The notes under the pieces: generated by a model
Seen by the model: the letters and a program-made list of their open reading frames with translations, nothing else
Told to the model about the DNA's origin: nothing
Database searches by the model: none
From: Ricinus communis
Lineage: Eukaryota > Streptophyta > Magnoliopsida > Malpighiales > Euphorbiaceae
DNA length: 64,000 nt
Assembly (NCBI RefSeq): GCF_019578655.1
Contig: NC_063263.1
Location: 868,001-932,000 of the forward strand
Direction of reading: 5' to 3'
Program-made: the position numbers and the translations under genes
Shown: one piece after another, positions 51,780-63,303 of the stretch
Numbering within the stretch: the stretch's first letter is position 1
How the letters are laid out: each line of letters starts with the position of its first letter

Positions 51780-54539
51780 TGTTTTCCGTTTTAGTTCCCA
51801 CTGTATTTCAAAGAAATTTAATTAATAATAAAATATTAAATGAGAGAATAAAATAATTATAAAAAATATTAGAGTGGTGTATTTAATTAAAAAATTTATA
51901 GGTTCTTATAAAAAAAATTTAAAATAAATTACTTTTAAAGAGCTCTTAAGTTTTTAATGATTGTACACAATTTATGATTTTATAAATGACTTTCATAGGT
52001 TTTACTTAAAAATACTTTTATAGATATTGATAGATTTTATTAATTTTTACACTATTATTTATTTATTATTTAATTATTTAAAAATAAATTTAGTTATTTA
52101 TTTTTTTATTTTTTTATTTTTATAGTTACTTTAAATATTATTCTACTTAACGTTATATGCAAAGTAAGGATTTTTATTTTATTATTATATTAAATTTATA
52201 TTAATTTTAAATTTTTTATTTTACAATATAAACACTAATTTCAATTGATACATTCATCATTCTAATAAATACTTTTAAAGATTAAATAAAAAATATAATA
52301 AATATATAAAAAATTCAATTCATTGCATAATTTCTTTGATTAAAATGGGTTTAAATAATACTTTGCTTTATTTTCAAATTATCTATTCAAATTATTTTTA
52401 GTAATTTTTATTATTTTAATTATTTTTTAGATTTGGACTTGTACTTAATAAATTATTAATTATTTTTATTAATTTAATATACGTATTTTCACATGAAATA
52501 TTTTAATACATTAATTAAAAAAGTTTTCTTTAGACTCCTTATTATAAAATATTTAAGAAATCAAATTAATCATAAATATATAAAATAAGATAATTAATGA
52601 AAAAAAATAGATCTATTTAAAATATTAATTTCAGTTGATATATTCATAGAAAACTTTTTTCATGGCATATTCTCTTTAACTAAACAAATTTTAAATAATA
52701 TTTGCTCTATTTTCAAATTGCCTACTTAAGTTATTTTTAGTAGTTCATTTTATTATTTTAATCATTAATTTTATATTTAATGAATTATTAATTGTTATTA
52801 TTAATTTATTATATATATTTTTTCATATAATTCTTGTATGCATTAATTTAAATATTAAAAAAAGTTCTACTTGAAGTCATTATTATAAAATATTACAAAA
52901 TAATTTCAATTAACAATAAATATTATATGAAAAAATAAAATAATTGATGAAGAAAATGCATCTACTTAAAATATTGGTTTCAGTTATATGTTCATCAATC
53001 GGATTAATAATCTTATATAGAAAACAAGGAAGACACAAAAAGAATTATTTCTTTCATGGGATATTCAAAAATTATAAGTTTCAGTATATATCGCTTTAAC
53101 TAAATGAATTTAAATAATAATTTGATCTATGTTTACATGATGTTGTCTCACATATATAAAAATTTTGAAATTGTCGCTCACATGTGAAATATTCCAATTT
53201 CCTTTATATTTTTGTCCAAGATTTATGAAAAGGTCCTCATAACCAAATTTAATTGTTATATAACATAGAGTCATTTTAAAGCTGTATCAAAATAACTTAT
53301 AAGATTTTCTTTTCTTTTCTTTTTGTTTTAACCTCTTGAAGTGAGCTTGCACTGGAAGACCAATTACATCTAACACTTTTTGCTTAACGTGTTGCATTAA
53401 GAGCATTGAGTTTTATTCATAGATTATTAAGGAAAGATGATCGTGTCCTAGAAGAACTACTGGATTTCTTACAATATGGTTGCCTATACTACTTCTTAAG
53501 AAATAACTTCAATACTTAGAATATGGTACTTTCATGTATTACTTATTTTATACTTTGTAAAACAAACAAGAAAAGATTTTAAGCAAACAGTAGGCAAAAA
53601 ATATATAAGTCCTTTGCTGTCTTCTTCAATTAAAATATATTTACAAGTTATTAACCCTTTATTTTTATTTTTTAATTGATTTATTAACTTATTGTCTTTT
53701 TTTCTTTATTTCAAGACATAGAATAATGCATAATAAAAGCTACTTCTCTTCTTAAAGAAAAAATTTTACCTTTGACCCAATTTTTTTTCCTTACCATTCA
53801 GGAAAGATAAGAAAATTTCAGGGCAGCGCATGATTTGGATATTTAAAAGATTTAAATAATTAATTATTATTTACTTCCTCAAAAGCAATATTATGCTTCT
53901 AACTACTCCATGAATTGCTTTCATTAATTATGTTTTTCAATTCTTTAGGCTGCATTATCCGGTTCATAAACTTCGAAGTCTTTGAACTTAAGTAGTAATT
54001 AATCACTTAATAATAGTATTGTTGGCGATTTTTCTTTTTCTTTTTTTCTTTGCATATACTTTCATAAAATAGCTTGAATTCCTTTATTCAAGGTTTTTTA
54101 AGTTACAATCCAATGTTTTAAAGGTATGAATCTATTTTTCTTATTGATTTATATAAATGATAAAGAAAAAATAGCACGGTACAAAAAGGGCATTTATAAT
54201 ACTAGTGCACAATGCAACTTCAAAAGCATAGAATGATTAATTTTTAATTGACAAAAGAATTAGTGTAATTTATAGTTAAAATTTCTATTTATTTATATCA
54301 ATCTTGCTATTCAACTAGGATATATAAAATATATTTAAATTAAAATAATACTTTAAAGATAATTAATAGAGGCAATTCTTCTTGAAAATCTCAATGACAA
54401 GGAAAAACTATATGGGCATGCATCAGGAACAATTGTCACAACCCTCAATACGAGAAGTGTAGTACTCACTTTCTTCCCTAATTTCAATATGTCACTCAAT
54501 GATCCGTATCTTTCTATAGCATTGAAAGTACAGATCTAG
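51780..54539. other. AT-rich intergenic region
   Basis: Very AT-rich, no gene recognised. It contains tandem repeats (52200-53125) and ends where the endogenous pararetrovirus begins. Confidence 0.6.
52200..53125 (+). repeat. Tandem repeat, unit about 350-400 bp, 2.3 copies
   Basis: The phrase '(a)ctaatttcaattgatacattc' at about 52229 recurs as 'attaatttcagttgatatattc' near 52625 and 'attggtttcagttatatgttc' near 52976. Each copy is followed by a 'taaataat(a/t)ctttgct(c/t)tattttc' block. The third copy carries an insertion and breaks off near 53125. Confidence 0.7.
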
Positions 54540-55326
54540 ATCACTGGAGCTGACCAGGTGGTTGATTCTCTTGCAGCAACACTACATCACCAGTTAGTTT
54601 ATCGGCTGCAGGACCATGCAATAAATCTACAACTACCAGGTCTTCAATCTTCAACTGATGCCCTATTCATCATGGTCGATCGAGACAAGTTTCCAAATTG
54701 TTGCAGCACCACGACAACTGGAAAAAGGAGATCTAGAGAAGCTTATACCTCTTGAATGGGCAACAAACTATGAGAAACTTTACCAGTCTCAGGATAAGCA
54801 TATCCAAACTACAGATCCCCTTTTTATCAAGGAAAAAGATGGTACTGTAATAACCATCTTTAGAAAAACTGAAGAAACTTCATCTTCCTCTCCGTCCATC
54901 TTTCAAGCATCAATGATACAACGGGTCCCATCTCCAAAACCTGAAAAGGGCCTTTCGGTACATAGCTTTTCCCCCTCCAGACGCTATGTCTATCCGGCCA
55001 AAATCAATGGCCACTTTATTTGGGACATAGATCCTTCGAAATGTGATCCAGAATGCAACTGTGCAGAGGAACTAGGAGAACCATGTTTCCAGAAACCTGA
55101 ACCTGAAAAACCCAGACTGATTCCAAAGGTATTGTACAGTTCTCCATGTTCATACAGGAAGCCCAGACGCGATGATCAGGACCCGGATGATGCATCAAAA
55201 ATAAAGACTCCTTTACCTATTTACGAAGAGGCACTAGAGATCTTACAAAAGGAGAGGCCATCTTTTTACAAAGTTTTTTTCCCATCCTGTCGTGCAAACA
55301 TACAAACTCCTGTCGTAAGGCACTAA
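54540..55326 (+). pseudogene. Endogenous pararetrovirus, N-terminal (movement-protein-side) region
   Basis: Two overlapping frames, 54558-54755 and 54658-55326, continue one another through a frameshift near 54700. The second (222 codons) has a polar, proline- and acid-rich composition, a GHFIWDID segment and a Cys cluster CDPECNC around residues 128-134. By position, upstream of the coat-like region of a caulimovirid-type element, it is the movement-protein or linker side of the polyprotein. I do not see an unambiguous 30K movement-protein core. It is frame-broken and not functional. Nothing like the episomal virus organisation, with an intergenic region and intact ORFs, remains here. Confidence 0.5.
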
Positions 55327-56160
55327 ATCTGTCCCAAAGTCGCTTTTATGCTTTAAGACCATGATTTTCCTCCTTTAGGAAAATCGGGAAAATATGAGAT
55401 CTCAAGTCACCCCTTCAAAGTAGCTCATACCGGGGCGGATCGAAAGCTCACTCAAGCATAAGAAGTGCTAAACTGGCAAACTTCTAATGCTCACAGCCCA
55501 TAACACGCACTGAAAAGATCGATGGTAAGTTAGACTGGACTCTTACATTTCCCTGGAAGTTAGATCTGGTTGGACACCTTCTGAAGTACTCCAACCCATT
55601 CCTCCTTAACCTCCAAATACCAAGCCTCGGATGAGGCTTCGAGTACCCAACCGACCCAGGCCCTTCACCAAAAAGAAAAGGAAATTACGAGGCTCAAAAG
55701 CAGTTGATCAAATTAAACATGACCTTAGAAAAGATCGCTCTATGGTCCCTTCATTCACATCCATGCACTCTCTACATCTTCGCATAGCCCTCATTACAGA
55801 TCCGAACGTAGAGAAGAAACTCCTTACTCACCTTTTGGTACTTTCTCACATCTCTATCCAAAAGCTCCACACCCCAACAAAAGAAAACTTTACATCCTCC
55901 GGGTAATAAATTGCCGGATCAATCTCTAAATCAGCCCTTATGATTTTGATCTTCTTCAAATACCTCTGAAATGGTCGATATAACGAAATACTCATGAAGA
56001 CTCTACACAGACCCTCTCCAGAAGTAGTAGAGCCTGAAGATGGCACAGAGGATGCACAATCATATTTTGTTTCTACTGAGCTTCACACCCAAGGTCAAAA
56101 TCCACAGCTGGAACTAGACCTTGGTTCACTTTTGATGATCTGCCTACATCAAAATGGAGA
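55327..56160 (+). pseudogene. Endogenous pararetrovirus, unassigned broken segment
   Basis: Coding-like but frame-shifted. A 91-codon frame at 55631-55906 is basic (KKKRKLRGSKAVDQ) with no family match that I can name. It connects the N-terminal segment to the coat-like region and so belongs to the same element. Confidence 0.45.
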
Positions 56161-56990
56161 GATAAACTTTCTGAATTTTTGGTATGGATTGATCTTCAAA
56201 TGACCTTTGATAGCGCCATACTAAAAAAGGTTCTTGTTGAATTTATAACAAGATTCACAAGCAGTTTAAGGGATTGGTTCCAGTCACAGCCTGAATACAC
56301 AATGCTCCAATTCGTGACTTTGCCAACTCCATCAGCTGCGGTCATAGTCCTCCATAGTCAGTTCCTTGGAAGCTATGATCTCATTATACGACAACAGAAA
56401 CAAGAATATTTTGATAAAAAAAAATGTTGTTTGTTAAAAATCAAGGATCTGGAAAGACATTATTCTGCAATGTCCAAATTGTATTATGTCATTGGTGGGC
56501 ACGACGGCGATGATACGTTAAAGTATACTTTCATCACCTTATTACCAGATGAGATTCAACCAGAAGTCAATAACATGATCGCGACAAAAGTTATCTCGAA
56601 TTACTCTTGGAGAAACCGGCGGTTTACTCTCTCATCTATCAAGAAGATTATGTGACAAAAATTATTCGGAGGAGTCCTCAGGCGAGATTTGATTGTTCAA
56701 AAGGCTTGCAACAAAAACCACCTCAAGATTAAATGTAAGTCCTCCAATTGTCCGCCTCTGCGCTGCCTACAGACGAAGAAAATCAAACACCATTTCCAAA
56801 AATACCCTCATAATAGAAGCAAAGAGTTCAAAAAGAAAAGGCCATATACAAAGAGGTTCGGGAGATCTCAGAAAAGAAAAATCAAGGCAACAAATAACGG
56901 GCCGGATGCATACATCTACACGAGAAGGACCTTTAAAGATTGCCCTCAAATTAAAAAGGCGTAAGAATGATCCGTGAGTTAGCATGTCCA
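56161..56990 (+). pseudogene. Endogenous pararetrovirus coat/gag-like region with zinc-knuckle remnant
   Basis: The 56179-56655 frame carries VEFITRFTSSLRDWFQS, LQFVTLP and KQEYFDKKKCC, the pattern of the coat/gag-like proteins in endogenous plant caulimovirid relatives. The following basic stretch (56690-56960) with many Lys/Arg leads to a degenerate C..C-type knuckle, of which only DCPQIKK is left. It is interrupted by stops and a shift near 56655-56690. Confidence 0.65.
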
Positions 56991-57079
56991 TGTCTCTACC
57001 AGATTCATTTAAAGAAGATATAAAGTCTCTTGTAGACAAGACGATCTCACTCCAAAAAGTCTCTTTGGTATAGAGGAAG

Positions 57080-57620
57080 AACATTCGGATTCTACTGATT
57101 TCTTAGAAGAATCCTCCTCAGATTATGATACTGATGAGATTCCAATCTTGATTATCAGTCTTTTCTCAAAAGAAGAAAAGAACATACTAGCAAATGTGAT
57201 GCAATATCCTTGCTTTCCATCTCCTGCCCCCGATTATCTCAACTTGCTACTAAGGTACCAAGATGCCTTATGTTCCCTGACAAGTCTTACTCTTCAGGTA
57301 TTCAAAGCCTATCACCAGATCCATAGCTTTGACGAGCTCGAAAGCATGATGAATCCCCGAAGTTCTCCGTCCGAGCACTGGAAATCTCATATTCAGCTTC
57401 TTGAGGCGTGACAAGAATGAGACTTTCAAGACTACCTTGATCACAAAATAAAAAATCGGGATACATCGATGTTGGGTATGGACATCTGGCTCGAGATCTC
57501 CCGAATAAATACCTCTTAATAGGTCTTGATGTTTATCATCAAGCTCAAAGTCTTCAAATTCTTCCAATGGAATAAAGTTCAAGAGGCAATTCCGTCCATA
57601 TACAAATACTACTAATCTGG
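57080..57620 (+). pseudogene. Endogenous pararetrovirus protease-side region
   Basis: An acidic serine-rich linker (57080-57150) precedes a region whose end reads LIGLDVYHQAQSLQILP (about 57511-57562), resembling the second half of a retropepsin leading into RT. The first catalytic aspartate motif is not recognisable, so the protease is decayed. Confidence 0.55.
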
Positions 57621-57639
57621 CTTATAGCGGAACCGGAAA

Positions 57640-58545
57640 AATTCTTCCTTTCTCCGAGAATCCCATTCACATTTTCAACACTCCACTTAAAAGATCTCCA
57701 GCTATATCACCTCCTGCTTCATTAACAAAGATGTCAATCCAACTAAAGCCATCCATCTAGGAATGTCTCCTACCAGACTGCACCTAGCTGAGATCCGGGT
57801 GCCCCGACTCTTTCATAACAAGGCCTCATCGAGCCCACAACCTCAATGGGGTTGTCAAGCCTTTACATGAAAAAAGATCTAAAAAACTAAGAGGAAAAAG
57901 AGACTTGTTATTGATTACAAGCCTCGAATCATTTCAAAGACAACAAGTTTCCTCTTTCTCTCTCTAGGACTCTGGACTAAAAGTCCATATTCGGAAGGCC
58001 CAATACTATTCAAAATTTGATCTTAAAGTTTGGATTTTGGCAATTGGGTATCCATCCCCGAGAAAGATACAAAACCCTTTATTGTATCCCACATGGAATG
58101 ACGGTCGTACCTTTTTCAACCCCCTTCGGTCGGTTCAAAATAATGATGGAAATCTTTGAGCCTATCCTCTATTCCTCTAATTGATGATATTCTCTTATTC
58201 TCAAAAACAATCAAGAACATCATCAACTCCTCAAACAATTCATTGTTATCAGAAGTTTCAAGAAGAAGTATTTAGTAGCCGATGAGTTCCTAAATGCATT
58301 TTAAGACAACCAATATACGTATGGTCCACATTTGACAAAAGAACTTGATAGTTTCGATGAGAATCTCTAAAATCGATAATTTCTTGGGATACTCAACTAT
58401 GTCGGGGAAGCCATACCACATCTATCCGTTACATGTCATCTTTCCAAAATGCTAAAAAGAACCCCTCATGCAGATGAACAGAGCTATCGAGATTGAAAGA
58501 ATTGGCTCGGGATCCTCCACCACTTACTATCCCATCTGAAATTTC
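57640..58545 (+). pseudogene. Endogenous pararetrovirus reverse transcriptase, broken
   Basis: RT landmarks are visible across frames: KRLVIDYKPRI near 57896, YSKFDLK near 58007, a PFG-like segment near 58120, and the catalytic-site remnant DDILLFSK near 58183-58207. Several small deletions shift the frame between them. The thumb and connection continue to about 58540, where the sequence changes to AT-rich transposon DNA. Confidence 0.75.
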
Positions 58546-60200
58546 GAGCATGTATCTCGTGATTCCCGTAGAATAACCAAATCAGCATCAGTATCGGAAC
58601 CAAAGCGAGAAAATTTTTATAACCGAATTGAACCGATCCAAATTTTTTTACTATTACGGTATGGTACTAGTTCTTTAGTAAAACCATCAAATCGTACAGC
58701 ACGAAACCAACCTTGCTCTGATCCGGAAGCAAGTAAGAGCGAATTTTTACATAATATATTTATAAATAATTATTTATATTATATGAATAATACATATATT
58801 AAAAAAATAATACATATACTCTATAAAAAATTATTTTATATTGATCATTTATATAATTCAAGCAATTGTTATCGAAATACCAAAAATAATACATATTAAG
58901 AATAACTATAATATTATAATATACTTTATACTCTATAAAAAATATAAGTTATATATATTAATATGTCACATAGTATATTGATACTAGTAATCTAGTATAC
59001 ATACTATAATACTAGATTTAAAATTTATTTACTATCTAGAAATTTTGACAAGTTAATTAAAAAATTACTTAATTTAATAAAAGCTATATAAATTAGTAAA
59101 AATTATAAAAGATATTATTATATAAATATAATATTATTTACACTATATTTATTAATAAATTAATTTTTAATTATATAATATTTTTATTTTAAGAATAATA
59201 ATATTAATTATACTAAAAGTATTAATTTATATAAATATTAAAATTAAGAAATAAATATTTTAAAAATAATTTATATATTATTATACTAATAAAACTTTAA
59301 AAATTAAATATTTAGAAATAATTAATTTATTAACTTTTAAAATATTATAAATTAATATTAAAATATAAAAAATTAAATTATATTTATAAATTTAATTTTT
59401 TTTTAAAGGATGAAACAAAACTTGAGAAAAATTGTCAAAACATCTTTTAACAATATAGAAGTTCTTTACTTCCTACAACAGTGAGGTCCTCGTTTGTTGT
59501 CAAGATTGGCTTAGAAGTTCAAATAAACCTATCAAACTAGAAGAATCAATAGAGGATATTGAAAGCATAGAGTCGGGGTAACATTTCTTTACTTCTTACA
59601 TATGTTTGTTTATTGTTGATGCTAAGTAAGTCTTATTGGCGTAATTTTTACTTTTATTGTAGAAATTATTCAAGATTCCGATATTGGTGAGTCCCTTATG
59701 CCAAGATTAAATGTGGAGTGCTAATTTTGAGGAGGTAATAACATTCCTTTGCTAATTTTGGACATGTATTTAGTGCTATAAAGTAGTGCCGTGAAGTTAT
59801 AAATTTTATGCTAATGATATATATTTTAATGGTTTGTATTTGAATATTGAATGAATTATTGTATTTGCAAGTGATTGAATCAAAACAGTTGTTCAAGAAT
59901 GTGATTACAATTTTAATTCAGGATTTCCATGCTACTTTTTAGGTTGGCAATCATATTTTCTCTAAATGTATTTGATTAAAGATGAGACTAAAGTTGTATT
60001 TTTAAAATTTTTAGAACCGAAAAGCACCAGAAGATGATTGAGCAGTAAAATTGTGCAATCGGTACTGGATCCTTTTATGTTTGGTACGACTTTGGTACCT
60101 TCAATTTTAAAATAACCAAGGTTTGGTATGGTAATCGTGTTTTATAAATACAAGAAATTGGATCGTCTGGCTCAATTCTAATCTCATCTACAGGACATCT
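58546..60200 (+). mobile_element. hAT-like DNA transposon relic inserted in the pararetrovirus
   Basis: AT-rich DNA breaks the pararetrovirus between RT and RNase H. Near 59484-59580 a plus-strand reading gives VCCQDWLRSSNKPIKLEESIEDIES, interrupted by nothing in this stretch, which matches the C-terminal end of hAT transposases (C.DWLR...). Both ends carry related pieces such as 'aaccgaattgaac' at the left and 'gaaccgaaaag' and 'tttggtacgactttggtacc' at the right, but a clean terminal inverted repeat with an 8-bp target duplication could not be fixed. The rest of the transposase is gone. Boundaries are approximate. Confidence 0.55.
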
Positions 60201-60545
60201 TATCCTGACCATGCATGATGGACGATGCGACAATTCACGATGGGGAAAATCTCTCAATGACAAGGGATGGCATGCATCAAGATAATTTTCTTACATTACC
60301 ATTCAACATATAAAGAGATTCTGGCAGTCAAATATGGGATAAAAAAAGTTTGAATTCTTTCTGATTGGTCAACACTTATTGGTACGAATGGATAACTCCT
60401 CATTTCTAAAGATTCTTGAATCCAATCAGAAGACCTTACCAGAACCACAATTATTGAGGTTAAAGTCATGGTTTAGCAGGTATGATTTTGAAGTTCAGCA
60501 TATAAAAGGAATAAAAAACCTCATCCCAGATTTCTTATCCAGATT
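60201..60545 (+). pseudogene. Endogenous pararetrovirus RNase H remnant
   Basis: After the transposon the viral frame resumes: a segment equivalent to ILAVKYGIKK near 60320, RMDNSSFLKILES (60385-60423) and FSRYDFEVQHIKG with IPDFLSR (60473-60540), the usual end of a caulimovirid RNase H. The domain's first catalytic residues lie next to the insertion and cannot be confirmed. Confidence 0.7.
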
Positions 60546-61288
60546 ATCAAAGCCACAACCAAAACCCCAACCTATTGTCCTTCTCACCTCAACAATTAAT
60601 CTTTCGATAATCTTCATGGCCTCTATGTCTTCAAAAAAGCCTCGGCAACCTCCCTCACCACCAGACCTTCCTACAAGTCTCACAACGAAACAGGTCAATA
60701 ATTTTGCCAAAAATATGATGTTCCATTATTTGGCAATCATCCAACAGACTTTCTCACTACCTATCCAACCCAATTTCTTTTATCCAGATTACCCTTGGTG
60801 CTTAATTTATCACATTTCTCCTATCCATCCACAAATTGAAAGTGAACTATGGTTTCTATGGTGTCTTTCCACAGTTTGTTATCATGTTATAAAAGTACCA
60901 GTCATGGACCTCCTATACTTCTTCAATATTGATATAAATGCAGGGACATATCCATAGAAATATCTCACTTGGTTCAAAACCCCATATCAATGGAAAAAAG
61001 GATCTCCTCAAAATCATTCATGAAAACAAATTGTTCACAGACAATGACTTCAAGACTTCAGGATATCATGCCATCTATATTCTTCACAGGCCTTACTTTA
61101 AGTTCTCAGAAGATACCTATGCCACTCAAAACATCTGTCAATATTGGAGAACAATTGAAATGCCCTTACATCTTACTCCTCCACCAATAACAAGGGTATT
61201 AAAACTGACTCTACAATTGAGAAATGATTCAGGAAGGACCAATGTCTCTACACCACTTATCTGCACTTACAATGGACCTGATAATTAA
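60546..61288 (+). pseudogene. Endogenous pararetrovirus C-terminal ORFs
   Basis: The frame from the RNase H continues to 60957 with a proline-rich linker (QPKPQPIV, PRQPPSPPDLP) and a segment with ESELWFLWCLSTV. A second, overlapping frame runs 60938-61288. These follow RNase H in the same order as in related endogenous elements. Function unknown; no intact stop-to-stop protein can be claimed. Confidence 0.55.
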
Positions 61289-61539
61289 TAGATTGAACAC
61301 TCCATCACTGAACGATCCACTTTACCTTTGCTGCCATCACCACTAGATGATCCAAGTCTGACCACAGAACAACAAGATGCCATTATGCAGGATTCTCAGC
61401 CCCTAGACGATGATAGTGGTCCATGGTAACCAACCTTTTTTACTGGCAATGAAGACAACACAACATCCAATCTCTCTCCTCCATAATTCATGAAATAATT
61501 GAGAAAAGGTGTAAGAAGATCTATCTTATTCTTCTATCT

Positions 61540-61760
61540 AATCTGATTATTCGTCCCTCTCTGGCATGATAAGATTTCTATCTTACCTATCATTCTTATA
61601 GTGTGTAATCTACTTTATTATATAGACTCTTACATAAAAAGAGAAGCCTTCTAGGTAAAACTTTCTTTTCATATATCGAAATAAAAATTTCCTTATGGCT
61701 TTCTAAACTCTTCATCCTTCCTTCTCCGATCCTTCGGTATTGAGTTTTTAAAGGCTTAGA
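61540..61760 (+). promoter_or_regulatory. Pararetroviral promoter/leader-like region
   Basis: Downstream of the last ORF lies 'gtgtgtaatctactttatta', then a TATA-like 'attatatagac' (about 61618-61628) and, about 45 bp on, a leader-like stretch with aataaaaatttcc (61679-61691), a possible poly(A) signal. This is where a caulimovirid's pregenomic promoter and terminator stand. The same block occurs inverted at about 61885-62190. Confidence 0.5.
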
Positions 61761-61884
61761 CGATTTGTTTTATAATTCAAAGGGCTAACTCGGCTGAAGA
61801 ATCCAAAGAGCACAAAGACCTTTCATGCCCGTGCCTTCACTTGGTCTTAGCTCGAGGATTTATCTTGAGTTTATGAGAATTATT

Positions 61885-62190
61885 ATAATGAATCTCGGCT
61901 TCAGAGGCCTTGAAAGGAGAAGAGATGAAGAGTTTAGAAAGCCTTCAAGGAAATTTTATTTCTTGATAGATGGAAAAGAGGCTGCCTACACTACCTTCTC
62001 GACTTTATATGGATTATACGACACAGACAATAAAGATAAGATGGGAATCTTATCTTTTGTGTATACAGGGAAGAAAAGATAAGATTACACACTTTATATA
62101 AAGATAGATAAGATATGAAATCTTATCACATATGCGAGGAATATAATATATAGTGAGGAGATAAGATAGGAATCTTATAAATTCTAGTAA
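61885..62190 (-). repeat. Inverted copy of the pararetroviral promoter/leader region
   Basis: The reverse complement contains 'gataagatttcatatcttat', 'gtgtgtaatcttatc', a TATA-like 'ccatataaagtc', 'gaaataaaatttccttg' and 'ggctttctaaactcttcatc', in the same order as 61560-61715. The loop between the arms is about 61760-61885. It is probably the end of a second, minus-strand viral copy or an inverted duplication made at integration. Confidence 0.7.
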
Positions 62191-63303
62191 ATATTATTAT
62201 ATTTCATAACCATTAAATTTATAATTATATTTATTTTTTAATATATATAATATGATTATATTTTTACATTAAAGTTTTATTGAAATTTTTATATAATTCA
62301 GATAAATAATGTAAAATAATAAAAGCTAAATGAATTTAGCCCACAACATCATTCATGCTACTTTACTAGTACTGTATATTATAGCATTATTGATCTTAGT
62401 CTGAATTTTTAAAATTCAAAGTTCAGTTTATCAAAGTAAGGATTAATTGGTAATGAATATATGTTAGGTTATTTAGATTAGTGATACTTGCACGAATTCA
62501 ATAAAAATTATAAGTTAGGGGGCATTATAATATATTATGTATCAATATTAATTTTATTCCAAATTTTTAAAATTCAAATCTCAATTTATCCAAATTAAAG
62601 GTAAATTGATAGTAAGCATACCCTAGGACTATTGGATTAGTATTTTTTACTAAGAAATTATACATATACATATAGTATTATTTGTTAATTTATTGGGACT
62701 ATGTAGCATTGTAATAATATGTGCTATATAATGCCACATAAAATATAGCTTTAATTTTAAATGATTTATTTTTCATTTGTAAATAAATATGTAACTAACT
62801 AAAGTTTTGGGATGCTTCAAGTTGTATTCCACTATCATTGATAATTAAGCCACTAATATAGTTTTCACGCAATATTTATACTCTAATTTATATGCCTAAT
62901 CAATGAGAATTGTTAGCTCTAAGAAGCTAATAATTTCAATATTCATGATAACAAAATAATGTGTATGTAATTATATTTGTATATATATGGATATCTAATA
63001 GTTTAGGTATAAAGTAAGTATGGTTAGCCGCCTATCAAGTTAGAGTTAGGATAATGTTCTAAGAGTGAAGTTATCTTTTAGATGTCTTGTGAAATGGATC
63101 AGTCTTGCATGAATGATTTTTAACATGAAAACACATGCAAAGTTAAGGTTTAACTTAATGTTCTAAAGCTGATTTCAACTTAAAATTTCTATTTAAGCTA
63201 AAAGTCTTTTATTAGACTTGCGAGAGAATAACGACTAATGGTGTAAAGTTTTTATTTTTAAATGCAAGAACTTACCGACAAATGGGTGACAGATGCACTC
63301 CCC
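62191..63303. other. AT-rich spacer with a diverged duplication
   Basis: No gene seen. Two related blocks, near 62391-62500 and 62545-62650 (both contain 'tttttaaaattcaaa' and 'caatttatc..a' then 'attagattag'-like ends), form an old tandem duplication of about 155 bp. Confidence 0.5.
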
